A stretch of DNA of 64,000 bases from Charina bottae (GCA_023362775.1 JALMGJ010000006.1:2826001-2890000); one strand, 5' to 3'; counted from the stretch's first letter, positions 31,870 through 43,886 are shown. Notes: generated from the letters alone by a model not told the origin. Translations and numbers: made by a program.

Positions 31870-31975
31870 GCATCTTTAGAGTGTGGCATTTGGACTTTTC
31901 ATCCCAGAGAAAATCTATCTGGGTGGTCACTAAGAGTCAACGTCAACTTGACGGCACGTAATCAATCAATTGGGG
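31870..31975 (+). repeat. SINE/RTE tail remnant
   Basis: GTGGTCACTAAGAGTCAACG and TGACGGCACGTAATCAATC are a tail shared with BovB-mobilised SINEs. From 31976 to 33026 nothing further is recognised. Confidence 0.55.
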
Positions 31976-33026
31976 ATCAATTTTAATTTCAGGACAAGCC
32001 AGTGACCTGCCTCTTATTTCTAGGCCTTTCCCCTGATTCCCGAGGAAAAACCCGCCTGGCTATAAGTATGTCAGCCTTTTGGCATAGCCAATCAGGGAGC
32101 CTTTAGTCCTGTGGAACGCGGTCAACCCAGAAGATTAAGGAGGAAGCCACGCCATTGGTCACATTGGCTGGCCGAAATGGGGGAAGGGTCTTAGCAGGCA
32201 GTGGAATTAAGCAGCCAATTCATTCTGTCCTAGATTCGATACTGAGAAATCGGGCTGTTGTTTATGCCTTCTCTGAATCACCACCACTTTTTAGCTAAAA
32301 GCTTTGCCAATCTTCCTGAATCTATAATTCTGTCCTATAAGAAAATAGCAGTATTTATTTTTCATGTTATCTCTGCTTAGTGAAGTCAGACAAAGTTCTG
32401 CTCCCTGGTCTTGCAGAGAGCAGTGTATAAAAGAGAAGATGCTTTCGGCCATAAGGCCGCGCAGCGCTTCAGATTCACTTCCAAAAATGGTGCTCCGGAG
32501 CCCACAGGCTGATGAACCTGTCTCCAGCTCCTTAAAGCAGCTACATCTTTTCCTAGGTTCTGTGGAGAGTTTGGAGGGCAGCTGCCCAATCTTGCTGCTT
32601 TAAAGAATTGCAGGCAAGGGTTATCTCGGTGTCCTTCTGCCCCCCAAACCCCTTTCCTCAATTACTTCAAAGCATCGTGCAGCCCTATTTCGTAGTTCTT
32701 GTGTGAACTCTGTGCACAGCGTCTCCTGAAAACGAGACTGAGTAACGTGTTGGGACTTTATTCTTACAGCCCTTCTCTTCTCAAGCCTTGATCGGCCATG
32801 GGCGTTCAGGATACATGTTCCTGATAGATATTACGTGTTCCTGTGTTTAATTCTAACATTAAAACGTACTCTAGAAAGGAATCCCAGCAAGGAACAGTTG
32901 TGGAAGATTGTTATCAGCAGGCTGAGTATCTTCTACACTTTTAAGTCTGCATTTGTTGATTTCTAGACCAAATTCTGCTCCAGGAAACAATTTCTGAATC
33001 ATGCAAATTGAGTGAACAGGCCTGCC

Positions 33027-33163
33027 TCCTTCCTTCCTTCCTTCCTTCCTTCCTTCCTTCCTTCCCTCCCTCCCTCCCTCCCTCCCTCCCTCCCTCCCTC
33101 CCTCCCTCCCTCCTTCCTTCCTTCCTTCCTTCCTCCTCCTCCTCCTCCTCCTCCTCCTCCTCC
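33027..33163 (+). repeat. (CCTT)n(CCCT)n(CCTT)n(CCT)n compound microsatellite
   Basis: This is a pure pyrimidine tract of about 137 bp with four blocks. The apparent long open frames on both strands here are artefacts of the simple repeat. Confidence 0.97.
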
Positions 33164-34740
33164 TTTAAAATATTGCTCTGCATAATTCTAGTTGTATTAT
33201 AGAAAGGTTTTATTATTGCTATCAGAGGAGCCCAAGTCAAATATTCAGCACTAGATGACAAGGGTCATTGCTTAAAGACTAGGGCTCTTTTGAATGACAG
33301 CTGCGATTCTCGGCAATCCCCTACATTCGCTCTTTTGCCTGCCCTCCCACAGAATTGCAGCACGGCTGCAAATCCAGCCATTAGTGGAAGAAATAGAGGG
33401 AAAGTAGAGTTGCTGAATGATCTAGTGAAATGCAAGCTTGCAAGCTCATGTGATCATCCCTTCCTATTACTAAACACATCTGCAGTGGCTGCCCGGGAGG
33501 ATTAACCGGGAGGGGCAGAAAATGGATCGGGCCTGCCAGGTTGGCAACTGAAAATTACATTGGCAGGTTGGCGGGTTTTGCACAGCTGGTGCCCACTTCG
33601 CCATCTCTCTTCACCGTTACGAAATCGCCTAGGCTTCCCTCGGAGTGGTGAATGCTGCTGGCTATAGACTCCATTCCTCCCGTATCAGGTGGCTGGCTTA
33701 TTGTCCTAAATTGCTCTTGAATATTATCTCCTGCCAACAGGAAGCGTGCATGGCGCATATTCTCTGCAGGATGCAGGATGTCGAAGCCAGGGCACTGCAC
33801 CAATTCTCCAAGCCCCTCTGGGGCTGAGGAGAGCAGGCCCAGTGGCCGTGTTGGGACAGTAAGGACCGGGGCGCCAGAGAGACCTTGGTGCATCGTAGAG
33901 GATCTTCCTTCTGCTGGAAGCTCAGGCAGGGCATTATACAAGCCGCCACGTCAGCCCAGCTCCTCGTGAGCAGCTTGGTGGCCATGATACCGGCTTGATT
34001 TGTGCAAGATCCAAAAAATGCAGAGTTTCTGCAGGCTGCCCACTCCTCTTCTTCCTGCTCCGTCCTTCCATGCTGGGAATCCTGACATTCCCTCCCATTC
34101 TCAGGCTACTGAACCTGCCCTTCCGTCCGTCACAAACGGCAGTACCCCAGCTGCTTTGAAGAACGGGCCGCTTTACCTTCCGTGTGGGCTGAATGAGGGG
34201 GAAATGGACAGGAAGGGACGGGTCTGTTTAAAAATTAAAACTGATTGATGGTGCATTGAGAGAAATAGATCACTGCTCTGGCGTTCGCAGCGGGGCTTCC
34301 TCCTCTGAGCCCAGGAGGATCAGAGAGCGCCAGGCGACGAGAAGAAGTCGGCCCATGAGAGCGAACCCTTGTTTCTGCTGCAAATCTAGAATTCATAAAG
34401 TGGGTCCCTAAGGTTTTTCTGCTGAGGTTGTGCCATGAGTGTGCTGTTTGGGGTGAAATACGTTGTGCGCCCTGCTTTGCGGGGCACGGGCCCCTTTTCT
34501 TACTGTTGTGGGCAGGCTGGAGAGTTGACAGCAGAGCTTGGGAGCTGAATGGCTGCTGAATTTCCAGGTCTTAGCACAGGCCAGTGAGGCAGTGGGTGGT
34601 GAAGATGTTGGGCAGGGACCCAGAAGACCCAGCCTCACCCATGGATGCTCACTGGGTGCTCACAGGGCTGTTGTTGTGGGGATAAAGTGAAGGGAGGTCC
34701 ACTTGGATGCCATCTTGAGCTAATGGAGAAAGGCAGGATA
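33164..34740 (+). other. Intron, no recognised element
   Basis: This is moderately GC-rich unique-looking sequence. No repeat family, exon or RNA was recognised. Confidence 0.5.
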
Positions 34741-34748
34741 CACTAAAT

Positions 34749-34893
34749 CAGTGTTTTTCAAAGTTGGGAACTTTAAGATGGGCGGACTTCAACTCCCAGA
34801 ATTCCCCAGCCAGCTTAGCTTAGCTTAGCTGGCTGGGGAATTCTGGGAGTTGAAGTCCACCCATCTTAAAGTTCCTAAGTTTGAAAAACACTG
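34749..34893. mobile_element. hAT-A MITE, palindrome, 7/8 TSD
   Basis: The flanks are CACTAAAT and CACTGAAT. The arms start CAGTGTTTTTCAAAGTTGGG. The centre holds an AGCTTAGCTTAGCT repeat. Confidence 0.9.
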
Positions 34894-34901
34894 CACTGAA
34901 T

Positions 34902-35628
34902 GGTCAAGAAATGCAGTTGCCCGGCGTAGTCCCCATCTCCATGAATTGGGCAGCATGTGAAGGTTGACATCTCCTGCTTTATCTGTGACTCCTCCATTTC
35001 TACCCAGGATCCCTAGTGGGATGATGGGTGGCTGGGATGATGGGGTGGTTGTGACCTCAGAGGAGCCCCAACAGTCCTGCTGGTTTTGATCTTAACCTCG
35101 TCATTTCTGCCGCTGGGTTTCAAGATGAGCCGAGTTCAGTTCATTCCGCTTTGCTGTCAGCAGACAAGCGTTGGCTATTTAATGCCACGGCCCTCGGATG
35201 GCATTGACAGATCCTGGCTGGCTTTTCCTTGACAATCTTCCTAGGAAGGCTGTTCTATCACCTTTTGAGAGGCTGGCCTCAAAATCCCTGAGTCACCATC
35301 AAGCGAGCTTTTCTACCGCTGTTAAGGTGGAACAGAACAGCGTTTAATCCCCGGGGTCCATTTCAAAGCGGGAAATTTCCTTCTGGATTGTGCCCCTTGA
35401 TAAATAATGTGCATTAATGGGAAGTTTTGGATGCCAGATCTCTGGGTCAGTTTAACAGACAGACAGACAGAGAAATGCCTTTTCTCTCATTCACCTTTCT
35501 TTCCTGGATCCTAATTGCTAGAAACTTTGGCTAAATCCTTATGTTTCTCTTCTCTCTTCCCTGGGACATTCCAAGACTGGTTCCCTGTACCACTTCTTCT
35601 TCCTATTATTATTATTATTATTTAGATT
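34902..35628 (+). other. Intron, short microsatellites only
   Basis: (GACA)n lies at 35458-35472 and (ATT)n at 35605-35624. Nothing else is recognised. Confidence 0.5.
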
Positions 35629-35630
35629 TA

Positions 35631-36016
35631 CAGATAGTCCTCGACTTATGACCATTTGTTTAGCAACCGTTCAAAGTTACAACAGCGCTGAAAAACGTGA
35701 CTTGCAACCAGTCCTCGCACTTACGACTGTCACAGCATCCCCGCGATCACATGATCGTGATTCAGGCGCTTGGCAACTGTCGCGCATTTACAATGGTTGC
35801 ACCATCTTGCAGTCACGTGATCACTATTTGTGACCTTCCCAGCCAGCTTCTGGCACGCAAAGTCAATGGGGAAGCTGGCAGGGAAGGTTGCAAATCGCGG
35901 TCATGTGGTGCCTCACGTAAAATTGGGTACGGTCATGTGGTGCCTCGCTTAACGACCACACCACTTAACAACCAATTTTCCGGTCCCTATTGTGATCGTA
36001 AGTCAAGGACTACCTC
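35631..36016. mobile_element. Tigger-like MITE
   Basis: The ends CAGATAGTCCTCGACTTATG and AAGTCAAGGACTACCTC are flanked by TA. Confidence 0.86.
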
Positions 36017-36560
36017 TATATGGTTGCCCATCTCGCAAAGCAAAATGGCAGTGGAACATCTTTGTGGCATCTTTAAGAGTAGCCCTTCTCAACTTTTCGC
36101 TGCTCAGATATACTACCCCTGTTCACCCAGCATTGCCTGCAAGAGCTGCAGAGCTCGAGGCTGTGCAAGGTGGCCAGCAGTCCGGCCGAAGGCTAACAGG
36201 AAATTGTCAGACTAACATAGACAAATTAAAACAGCCTGGACTAAAAACAACCATTAAAGCAAAGCCTGACACCCAAACAGATGGACCCCAGGCGTGGGGC
36301 CAAAGCCAGGTTTTGAAGGCTTTTTGGAACCATCCAAATCCCGGGGGAATGCCAGATGGTGTCCCAGATGGTGGGGGGCGCAGCTTAGAAGGCCCACTTA
36401 CTGGCTCTCGCAAGACGGCCACGTTTAATGGTGGGAACCTGGAGTGTGCCCACTCTGCCCGAACATACTGGGTGGGCAGAAACAACAGGATAAAGGTGGT
36501 CCCTCCGGGAACCAGGCTCTATGGCATGAAGGCTGATGATGGCTAAGACCTCCATTCCAA
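36017..36560 (-). mobile_element. L2/CR1-type LINE remnant, antisense
   Basis: It has a tail-like start (GGTTGCCCATCTCGCAAAGC), then the vocabulary GGCCAAAGCCAGGTTTTGAA and GGCTCTATGGCATGAAGG typical of antisense L2/CR1 coding sequence. Its frames are broken. Confidence 0.6.
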
Positions 36561-37539
36561 GGGCATCTGTGCCCATTAGCCTCTCCCTTGCCTTACTCCT
36601 CGAATCCTACGTTCAAGCGGGATTTGAGAGCAGAGGCGAAAGAGCCTGGTTCACACCTGTGCCTGCCTGCACGTTGCCTTCCCACAGAATTTCAGTCTCC
36701 GTCAGGGCTTCCCCTTGCCCAGGATTCCAGTTTCTCCCAGCTCAGCTAGGAAGTGCTGCTGGAAGTTGCCAGCTCTCCCTCTGGCTTTTGATTGGGGGAC
36801 GGGCTGGCTAACCAGGCCTCTCTTCCCCTTTCTGGTGGACGGGGCCAGAAAGCTGCACGCCATCTTCTCTCGCGCGGCCCGTGTGCCCCAGTGACCTCCT
36901 CGAGCGCAGGGACAGCAGGCTTTGCTGGAAAGCAGATAAATATGACTGCAGTAATCCATGCCCAGGAAACAGCTGCACAGAAGGCTTGCAGAAGGAAGCT
37001 CTCCACCACACAAATGCACACACACCCGCATGCAGGCGCACACACTCCTCTCTGCCGTGAGGGCAAGAGGCCATAAGGCAGCCCTGGCCGGCCTTAGGTT
37101 GCTGTGTTCCATGAAGTTCTGAGGTTGTGTGGGACATCACCCCCGGGGATCAGCTCAAGGGCTTGCTGAATCTTAGGGGATCTTTCCAAAACAGTCGTTT
37201 GGAGAGGGAAGGCAAACATGGTGAGCATGTTATGCCATGTTAGCCAGCTATATTTTCGGACACTGCATTTGTGGAGCTCTGCCAGGCAGGGAAAACAGAA
37301 GGTTTTTGCCGAGTGACGTGGAATTGTGAACCTTCCTTCCTATCGTCACTAAGTGTCAGGCCTGCCTCAGTGGCCCCTAAAGTAATGTGCAATTTATCAT
37401 TTAATTCCACCTCCTTCCTAGAAGATTAGAAGAGGCCTAAAGCGACACAAATGACTTAAAAGGGAGAAATTGAGAAAAAGAATCAAGAGTGTTCAAATAC
37501 ATTAGTATAACATTGATTGGTTAGAACTATCTATTGATT
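36561..37539 (+). other. Intron, no recognised element
   Basis: This is unique-looking, with no assigned feature. Confidence 0.5.
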
Positions 37540-37640
37540 TATTAAATTTATAGGGCTGCCCATCTCAAATACATGACTCTGGACGGCTAACAATGCTTAA
37601 AAACAGCATAAAGACAATATAACAAAATTATAAATAACAA
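37540..37640 (-). repeat. LINE 3' tail (antisense)
   Basis: TTTATAGGGCTGCCCATCTC and GACTCTGGACGGCTAACAAT are L2/CR1 tail variants. Confidence 0.6.
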
Positions 37641-37692
37641 AAATAGCAGCAGGGAAAGATCCAACCTACAGCAGCAATTAATATAACCATTT

Positions 37693-37930
37693 TTGTTGTT
37701 GTTCAGTCGTTTAGTCGTGTCCGACTCTTCGTGACCTCATGGACCATAGCACGCCAGGCCTTCCTGTCCTCCACTGTCTCCCGAAGTTCACTCAAATTCA
37801 TGTTCGTTACATCGGTGATGCTATCTAACCATCTCATCCTCTGCCGTCCCCTTCTCCTTTTGCCTTCCGTCTTTCCCAGCAAACTGGGACTTCCAAACCC
37901 TATTTGGCGAATGCCCTTCCCTCGTTAAAA
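37693..37930 (-). mobile_element. BovB/RTE LINE 3' terminus
   Basis: It begins with TTTTTGTTGTTGTTCAGTCG and continues TAGTCGTGTCCGACTCTTCG. This is the exact reverse complement style of the BovB end at 62700-62750, showing orientation and 3' boundary. It is strongly 5' truncated, ending near CTTTCCCAGCAAACTGGG. Confidence 0.88.
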
Positions 37931-39538
37931 GCTTCTTAGTAGACCCAGAATAGGACAACGGGGTCATCATCCACTTATGGGTGGCTGTCATCAAAGAGAG
38001 AGACCTGCAGTGAAGTTTTTAAGGCTGTGCGTTGAGGATCGTGTCATTGAACTCTGGCATTAAGCAGGAACCAGCGAAGTGGATTGCTCACTTGGTCCTG
38101 ATTCTTCTTGGAAAGAGAGTTTGAAATGTTTGATCGTGGAAAAGATTCCCTTTCCATAGACTTCTGCCTAGGTAAGGGACGGCAAGGAGAGCTCAGTATA
38201 ATCTCATGCATGTATTCATCATTAACCTATCCACAGGGCTCTCTTTCTCTGCCAGGGGTCTAGAGTGGGCCTCGAACGCCCCGGCAGGTCCACTCTTGAG
38301 CTGAAGGCCTGCAGAAGGAGCCAACGCTCCAGAGAAAACTCCACTGTCACCTCCAGGAGGACAGTTTCTCAATTCACATTGTCTGTTTTTCACCCATCTC
38401 TCCCAATTGCTCTTAACCCAGAGGAGGCATTGGTGCCCCTGTTTTGCCCTCAGCCAGTTCACCCACAGGAACCCGTTTGGCAGAGGTCCTTTCAGAACCA
38501 GGAGCCCTTGTAAGGATGAGAGGGTTCTCCGAGACAGCCACCTCTCACTTGTTCCACGGACAGAAGATTCTCTCTGGGGACGGTGCCCCTCACCCCTCGC
38601 ACGTGCTCATACCAAGCCCTGGTGCCCTTCCAATTGTTGTTTTAATCCCACAAAAGGGTCTGGAGTCCCACGCTTCACACTGACGTGTGCCGGTAGATTA
38701 AGACTAATCAGAAGGGCGGATGAGGCGCTGGGACAATCCGAGGCCCAATTCCTGTGTCTCGGGGGCTTTTGTCTGCCCCTCCCAAGGGTAGCCAGCTCAG
38801 CTCTGGGGGCAGGAGACTCAAAGGCCCACCTCCTCTTCCCTGCACTGCAGCCCCCAAGCTGTTGCATCAGATGATTTGGCTTAATCCCTTTGCACCGAAG
38901 GACCTTGGAGACGTTTCTTGGTGATTCCCAGCTTTTTAGCTTCGGAAGGGGGGGAAATCTGGTTGTTTTACAAGGTCAGCCTTCTTGCACACGTTTTGCT
39001 CTGGTTCTATTTTATTCGTTTCCCCCCCCCCCCTTGCATCCATTGGGTCATTCCACCTGCATTTATCACTGATTGTTCCTGCCTTTTATTTTTCCCAGTC
39101 ATTTGCGGAAGGAGAGGGCTTGTGACCAAGGCGGATAAATAGATTCTCCAGTGAGCAACTTCGGGGCAGCCTCCTCCTGTTTTCATGGAGAATGAAGCCA
39201 CAGCTTTGACCAGCACTGTGGCATTTCAGACATGTTATTTAATGGTTTCCTGGTCAAGAATTTTGCAAGAGCCAGAAAACAAACAAACAAAACAAAAACA
39301 AACTACTTCCAACCCTGTTACCCCTGAACATAAAATTGAGGACCGGGTGGCGCCAGTGTGCCCAGGGACACTTTCCTTGGCATTGCCAGGCCCTCTGTCC
39401 TGTCTTAGTTTGTGCATTTGAAAACAAATTCTGTTACTTTAAAAAAAAAATCAGCTGGCATGTTGCAACCCGTCCTAACCTCCAGCATGGTTTTTATTGC
39501 TAAGGATGCTGCTGGCCTCCAACAGGCTCCATAAATTC
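37931..39538 (+). other. Intron, no recognised element
   Basis: A poly-C run lies at about 39021-39033. Otherwise this is unique-looking, with no assigned feature. Confidence 0.5.
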
Positions 39539-39546
39539 TCTTAGAG

Positions 39547-40207
39547 CAGAGCTTTCCAAAGTGTGTGTCAGGACACGTTAGTGTGTCGGCTGCAGTGTCT
39601 GGGTGTGTCGTGGCTGCTGCTGCCTCCGAGCCCTGCCAGGATTCTGCGCAGGTCCTAGTGCCTGCCTTGCGCCTGGCTGCCTCCAAACCTGCCCTGCCAG
39701 GATTCCGTACAGGTCCTAGTGCCTGCCTTGTGCTTTGCTGCCTCCAAACCTGCCCTGCCAGGATTCCGCGTAGGTCTTAGTGCCTGCCTTGTGCCCTGCT
39801 GCCTCCAAACCTGCTGTGATTCCACGCAGGTCCTAGTGCCTGCCTTGTGCCTGGCTGCCTCCAAACCTGCTGTGATTCCACGCAGGTCCTAGTGCCTGCC
39901 TTGTGCCCTGCTGCCTCCAAACCTGCTGTGATTCCACGCAGGTCCTAGTGCCTGCCTTGTGCCCTGCTGCCTCCAAACCTGCTGTGATTCCACGCAGGTC
40001 CTAGTGCCTGCCTTGTGCCCTGCTGCCTCCAAACCTGCTGTGATTCCGCACAGGTCCTAGTGCCTGCCTTGTGCCCTGCTGCCTCCAAACCTGCTGTGAT
40101 TCTGCGCAGGTCCTAGTGCCTGCCTTGTGCCCTGCTGTAAGAGTGTGTCGTGAAATGATGCATGTCTAAAAAGTGTGTCACCAACATGAAAAGTTTGGAA
40201 AGCTCTG
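39547..40207. mobile_element. hAT-B MITE enlarged by an internal minisatellite, 7/8 TSD
   Basis: The ends are CAGAGCTTTCCAAAGTG and AGTTTGGAAAGCTCTG, with flanks TCTTAGAG and TCTCAGAG. At 661 bp it is about 2.5 times the length of its sister copies at 14347 and 50616, because of the tandem array inside. Confidence 0.93.
39651..40130 (+). repeat. Minisatellite, nine 56-61-bp units, inside the MITE
   Basis: Units start GGTCCTAGTGCCTGCC at 39651, 39712, 39773, 39829, 39885, 39941, 39997, 40053 and 40109. The first two spacings are 61 bp and the rest 56 bp; the 61-bp units carry an extra CCAGG-type piece. Middle units are almost identical. Confidence 0.95.
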
Positions 40208-40591
40208 TCTCAGAGCATAAAAATGGCAGGTGGCCACCAGCTCCCGCCTTGGAGGGAGGACAAAGGTGTGCAGCGCTAGTGAGCAGCATCCTGCGGGGGG
40301 GGGGCAGAGGAGTTGGTGGGTGGAACTCTGCTAAATCAGGGTGAAGCAGCTGGGGATGCCCTTCGTTTAGCATCCCTTTTGTGCGGGCACTGCAGCAGGT
40401 TCTCAGAACTCCAAAAAGAAAATAGTACAAATTGAATGCTAAGGGCTAGAAACCTCCATCTTTTGATCTCGTTACTCCCCAACACTGACAGCGCTTTTTA
40501 AATAATCTTAAATTATTTATTTACAACCCCCTTTGAAGATTTGGGGTTGTGCTCCCAAATAGACATCCTAGCCACTTTTAATCAACTAGGC

Positions 40592-40655
40592 CAGGGTTTC
40601 TCAACCTTGGCAGCTTGAAGATGTGTGGACTTCAACTCCCAGAATAGACAGTGGG
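40592..40655. repeat. hAT-A MITE half copy
   Basis: Only the left arm is present (GGGTTTCTCAACCTTGGC ... TTCAACTCCCAGAAT). Confidence 0.75.
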
Positions 40656-40689
40656 AGGGCTTGGTTACCTGGCCTGGCTCCCCCAGATA

Positions 40690-41097
40690 CAGGTAGTCCT
40701 CACTTAACGACCACAATAGGGACTGGAGAACTGGTTGCTAAGTGCTGCGGTCATTAAGTGAATCACCACATGACCGGACCCGATTTTATGACCATTTTAC
40801 GTTGGTTGTTCAGTGAATCACGGGTCGTTAAGAGAATCCAGCTTCCCCAATGGACATTTTTTGCCAGAAACTGGCAAAAAAGGTAGCAAATCACGATCAC
40901 GTGACCGCAGGATGCTGCAACTGGTCGTAAATGCGAACCGGCTGCCAAGTGCCCAAATTGCGATCATGTGACTGCAGGGGCGGTGCAACGTTTTGCGACA
41001 GTCATAAGTGTGAGTACAGGTCATAAAGCACTTTTTCCAAGGCTGTCATAACTTTGGACCATCATTAAATGAACGGTCGTTAAGCGAGGATTACCTG
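40690..41097. mobile_element. Tigger-like MITE
   Basis: The ends CAGGTAGTCCTCACTTAACG and GCGAGGATTACCTG are present, with TA at the left and CA at the right (mutated). From 41098 to 41910 nothing is recognised. Confidence 0.85.
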
Positions 41098-41918
41098 CAT
41101 ATTGGCCTTGCTGGCACACAGGAAATGGAAATGGGAGCTCGGTGCAACTCGTCTAGCCACCAGAGCGTGAAATCAGAGCTTGCTTCTGCCTGCCTTGACC
41201 AGCCCCTTTCTAGCTTTCTCGGCCTGGGTTTCTCGTCCCGCTGGTGCTGGGAGCTCTCAGTTGGCCAGGAAGAATCAACCAGAAGCTTCTGCAGCATCAG
41301 GTTGGGGTGCTCAAGGCGTACGTTTTCCTGCCTGTGATGACAAGGGCCTGCAGTCACGTTCCACTGCCCTTCCTCCTCCCCCAGAGACCTTCAGGGCACC
41401 CAAGGATCGAAGGGCCCCCCAAACCGAAGCCATCCATGGGCAGAGGCCCAGCCCATCCCGGCTCTGCGGCTCTTCTGGGACCTGGCCCAGGCCCTGAGGG
41501 TCCCAAGGCAGCTGTCTCGTGCGAAGGGTCTTAATGTGGGGCTTGGATAGTGTGGGAGGTTTTATTCGCACTGTCCCCAAATGAGGCCCAGGAGTTCAGG
41601 CCTTGGGGTCCCCTTCACCATCTTCTCCCTGAGGACGCCGTGCGTGGGAAGAAGGAACTCTTCGCCACCTGTTAAAGCGCTGCTGTTGGCGTTCATCCTG
41701 GAGAACCAGGGCAGGCGACGGGGGTCAGAAAAAGCGAACCCACTTGGGGTGCAGCACAAAAGGGAAAGATGGGGCTGTAGGGGCAAGCCAGGGTGTACCC
41801 AAGGCACGTGGATGAAGCAAGGGAAGCGGGTTGCGGCCGGCCAGAGGGATCAGGCAGGGAGAATGCAAAGCCAGTTGAACGATCCAGAGCGATCCAGAGC
41901 GATCGCTTCTCTCTACTA

Positions 41919-42179
41919 CAGAGCTTTCCAAACGGTGTGTTGCGACACAAAAGTGTGTCGCCGCACACAGTCTGGTGTGTCGCCACACAACCTGGAAGCG
42001 CTGATCATCATCAGCGCTTCCAGGTTTTCCCGCGGCGACACACCAACTGCAGCGCGCAAAACCCAAAAGCAGAGCAGCGCTTCCGGGTTTTTGCGCGCTG
42101 CCGCACTTCCGGGTTTTCCCGCCGCGACACACCAACGCTGGTTGGTGTGTCGCCGTGGGAAAAACTTTGGAAAGCCCTG
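41919..42179. mobile_element. hAT-B MITE, CpG-rich
   Basis: The ends CAGAGCTTTCCAAACGG and CTTTGGAAAGCCCTG are present. The interior resembles 1069-1403 (CTTCCGGGTTTTTGCGCGC, GCGACACACCAAC). The target duplication is weak (CTCTACTA and CTCTGCTC). Confidence 0.85.
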
Positions 42180-42409
42180 CTCTGCTCCCTTCTTTCAGCT
42201 TGGCAGACCTGTGTACAAGGCTGTGCGTTTAAAAAAGTTTCACATAGACAGTGTTAACAGGGTGGCTGTGGGCCTGTTTAATCGCTTAAGCCATAGCAGG
42301 AGCCTGAAAACAGGAGCGAGCCCGCACCCTGGCCCTCTTCTCACACACAAAAGCTTTCCTGCCTAGTCTGTGGCTTGAATCATGTCAACTGGATTTCTAT
42401 TTCCTCAGT

Positions 42410-42449
42410 AGAAACGTTTCACTCCTTATCCAAGGAGCTTCTTCAGTCT
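42410..42449 (-). ncRNA. Hammerhead ribozyme core, left arm
   Basis: On the - strand: AGA, CUGAAGA (42440-42446), a stem II hairpin CUCCUU/AAGGAG with a GGAU loop, GAAAC (42416-42420), GUU (42413-42415) and UCU. UCU pairs with AGA as stem I. Confidence 0.65.
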
Positions 42450-42527
42450 GAGTAAAGTTAGTAAGGGAATCCTTAAATATGTTTCTAGGGTGGCTGTGTG
42501 ACCTTGCACCTGGGGCTAACTTTACTC

Positions 42528-42567
42528 AGACTGAAGAAGCTCCTTGGATAAGGAGTGAAACGTTTCT
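42528..42567 (+). ncRNA. Hammerhead ribozyme core, right arm
   Basis: On the + strand: AGA (42528-42530), CUGAAGA (42531-42537), stem II CUCCUU/AAGGAG (42540-42545 with 42550-42555, loop GGAU), GAAAC (42557-42561), GUU (42562-42564) and UCU. Invariant core bases are complete and stem II is perfect. Confidence 0.7.
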
Positions 42568-42739
42568 ACTGAGAAAATAGAAATCCAGTTGACATGATTC
42601 AAGCCACAGACTGTTTCACCTGGATGACTGAGAACCTTCATCAACATCTTTCTTGCCTAGGTATTTGAAAAGCATTTTTGTCTGATCCCAGCAACCAACT
42701 GTTGAATGCATTGTGAGGCTGATATTTATTTCTGTATTT

Positions 42740-42945
42740 TTTCATTTTTATTTTTCAAATTTATCTAGCTGCCCATCTCACAAACAAGCGACTCTGGGAG
42801 GCGTACAAAGAGCTAAAAACAATCAATAAATACATAAAAATATTAAAAACCAACTAAAAGAATAAAAGATGAAGGGATCTTAAAAATAAGGGAGCCACCT
42901 CACTAGTTGATTGATTGATTGATTGATTACATTTATATCCCCCTG
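42740..42945 (-). repeat. LINE 3' tail and (ATTG)n
   Basis: TTTATCTAGCTGCCCATCTC and CGACTCTGGGAGGCGTACAA are the L2/CR1 tail. A (GATT)n run lies at 42906-42927. From 42946 to 43420 only a poly-C run at about 43128-43140 stands out. Confidence 0.6.
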
Positions 42946-43420
42946 CAATCAAGACTAGCTCTCTTGAGAAGTTCTGGATATGTGGGTCAAGACGATTACG
43001 AGTCTGGCTCATATTAATTCAGGCAATCTCGTCTGTCCTCAGGAAAATATTTTGGCCTGATCTCATTTGGTGAGAGAAGGTGCCATGGGGGAGTTGGGCA
43101 GGATTTAATTCCAGTGCTCCTTTCTTGCCCCCCCCCCCCCGAGGTCACTTAGTTGACCGTTCTGCTTGTTCAGCAGACCCCATTGGCATCACATCTAATC
43201 TCTGTCTTTCGTTGGGTAACGTTTGCCGGCCGTACCTGATGGTGTCGGCTAGGCTGACTTAGAATAAGAGGCCCGACGGTCCAGCGGATTTTAGACGGGC
43301 GAGGCCACAGCGAGTGTGTAGATGGAGCAGAAGGGCCTGGTCTCGTGGTACTTTCCCACAAGCATTGGGGTAGAGCCCAGAAAGGCCTTTGGGGATGTGT
43401 GGGGATATGAGGCAGTTGGG

Positions 43421-43730
43421 GGCACAGGAGTTTTCTGTGTTGGTTTTTATCTTTTGACTGCTGTGTTGTTGTTTGTGAGCTGCCCAGGGTTATGGGCAGC
43501 TCCAGAAAACCCTGAAGACGTGGCTTTGCCAGCGGGCCTGGGGATCCCAGGTTGATGCGGATCCATCAAGTGGTTCGTTTGAATGTATTGCTGCTGCCAG
43601 GGGGTGGGCTGCAGTGGGTTTTGTATTTGTGGTTTTAGTTTTGTAAGTCGCTGGGCGGCCATATCGATCTCTTTAAAAAAATTAGCAATAAATATTTTTT
43701 AAAAAGAAATAAATAAATGGTTCTCCCTTT
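43421..43730 (+). repeat. LINE 3' end (sense)
   Basis: GTGAGCTGCCCAGGGTTATG and TAAGTCGCTGGGCGGCC, followed by an A-rich AATAAATAAATGG end, are the sense form of the L2/CR1-type tail. Confidence 0.6.
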
Positions 43731-43886
43731 GAGATACAGCTGGTGGGGCCTTAGGGAAGGCATTGTCTGAACACCACCGTGTTCAGCTTCCACGCCAGCC
43801 ATTAATACATAAATACTTATTTTGTCTTCCCCTTTCCATCCACCTGGTAAAAGTAACTGTCTTTCTTTGCCCCCCGCCCACTCCAG

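Larger units (their letters stand above)
42367..42647 (+). mobile_element. Penelope-like terminal repeats, inverted pair, 13-bp TSD
   Basis: The flanks CTTTCCTGCCTAG (42354-42366) and CTTTCTTGCCTAG (42648-42660) differ at one base. Inside are two ~96-bp inverted arms (42366-42461 and 42516-42611), almost identical, a 54-bp spacer and a 36-bp tail (TCACCTGGATGACTGAGAAC). There is no coding region. Confidence 0.87.

Noticed and set aside
32941..33261. Open frame of 106 codons
   Set aside because: It is the compound CCTT/CCCT/CCT microsatellite read in antisense.
39651..40130. Possible CRISPR-like array (regular spacing)
   Set aside because: There are no unique spacers: the whole 56-61-bp unit is repeated, it lies within a eukaryotic hAT MITE, and there are no cas genes.
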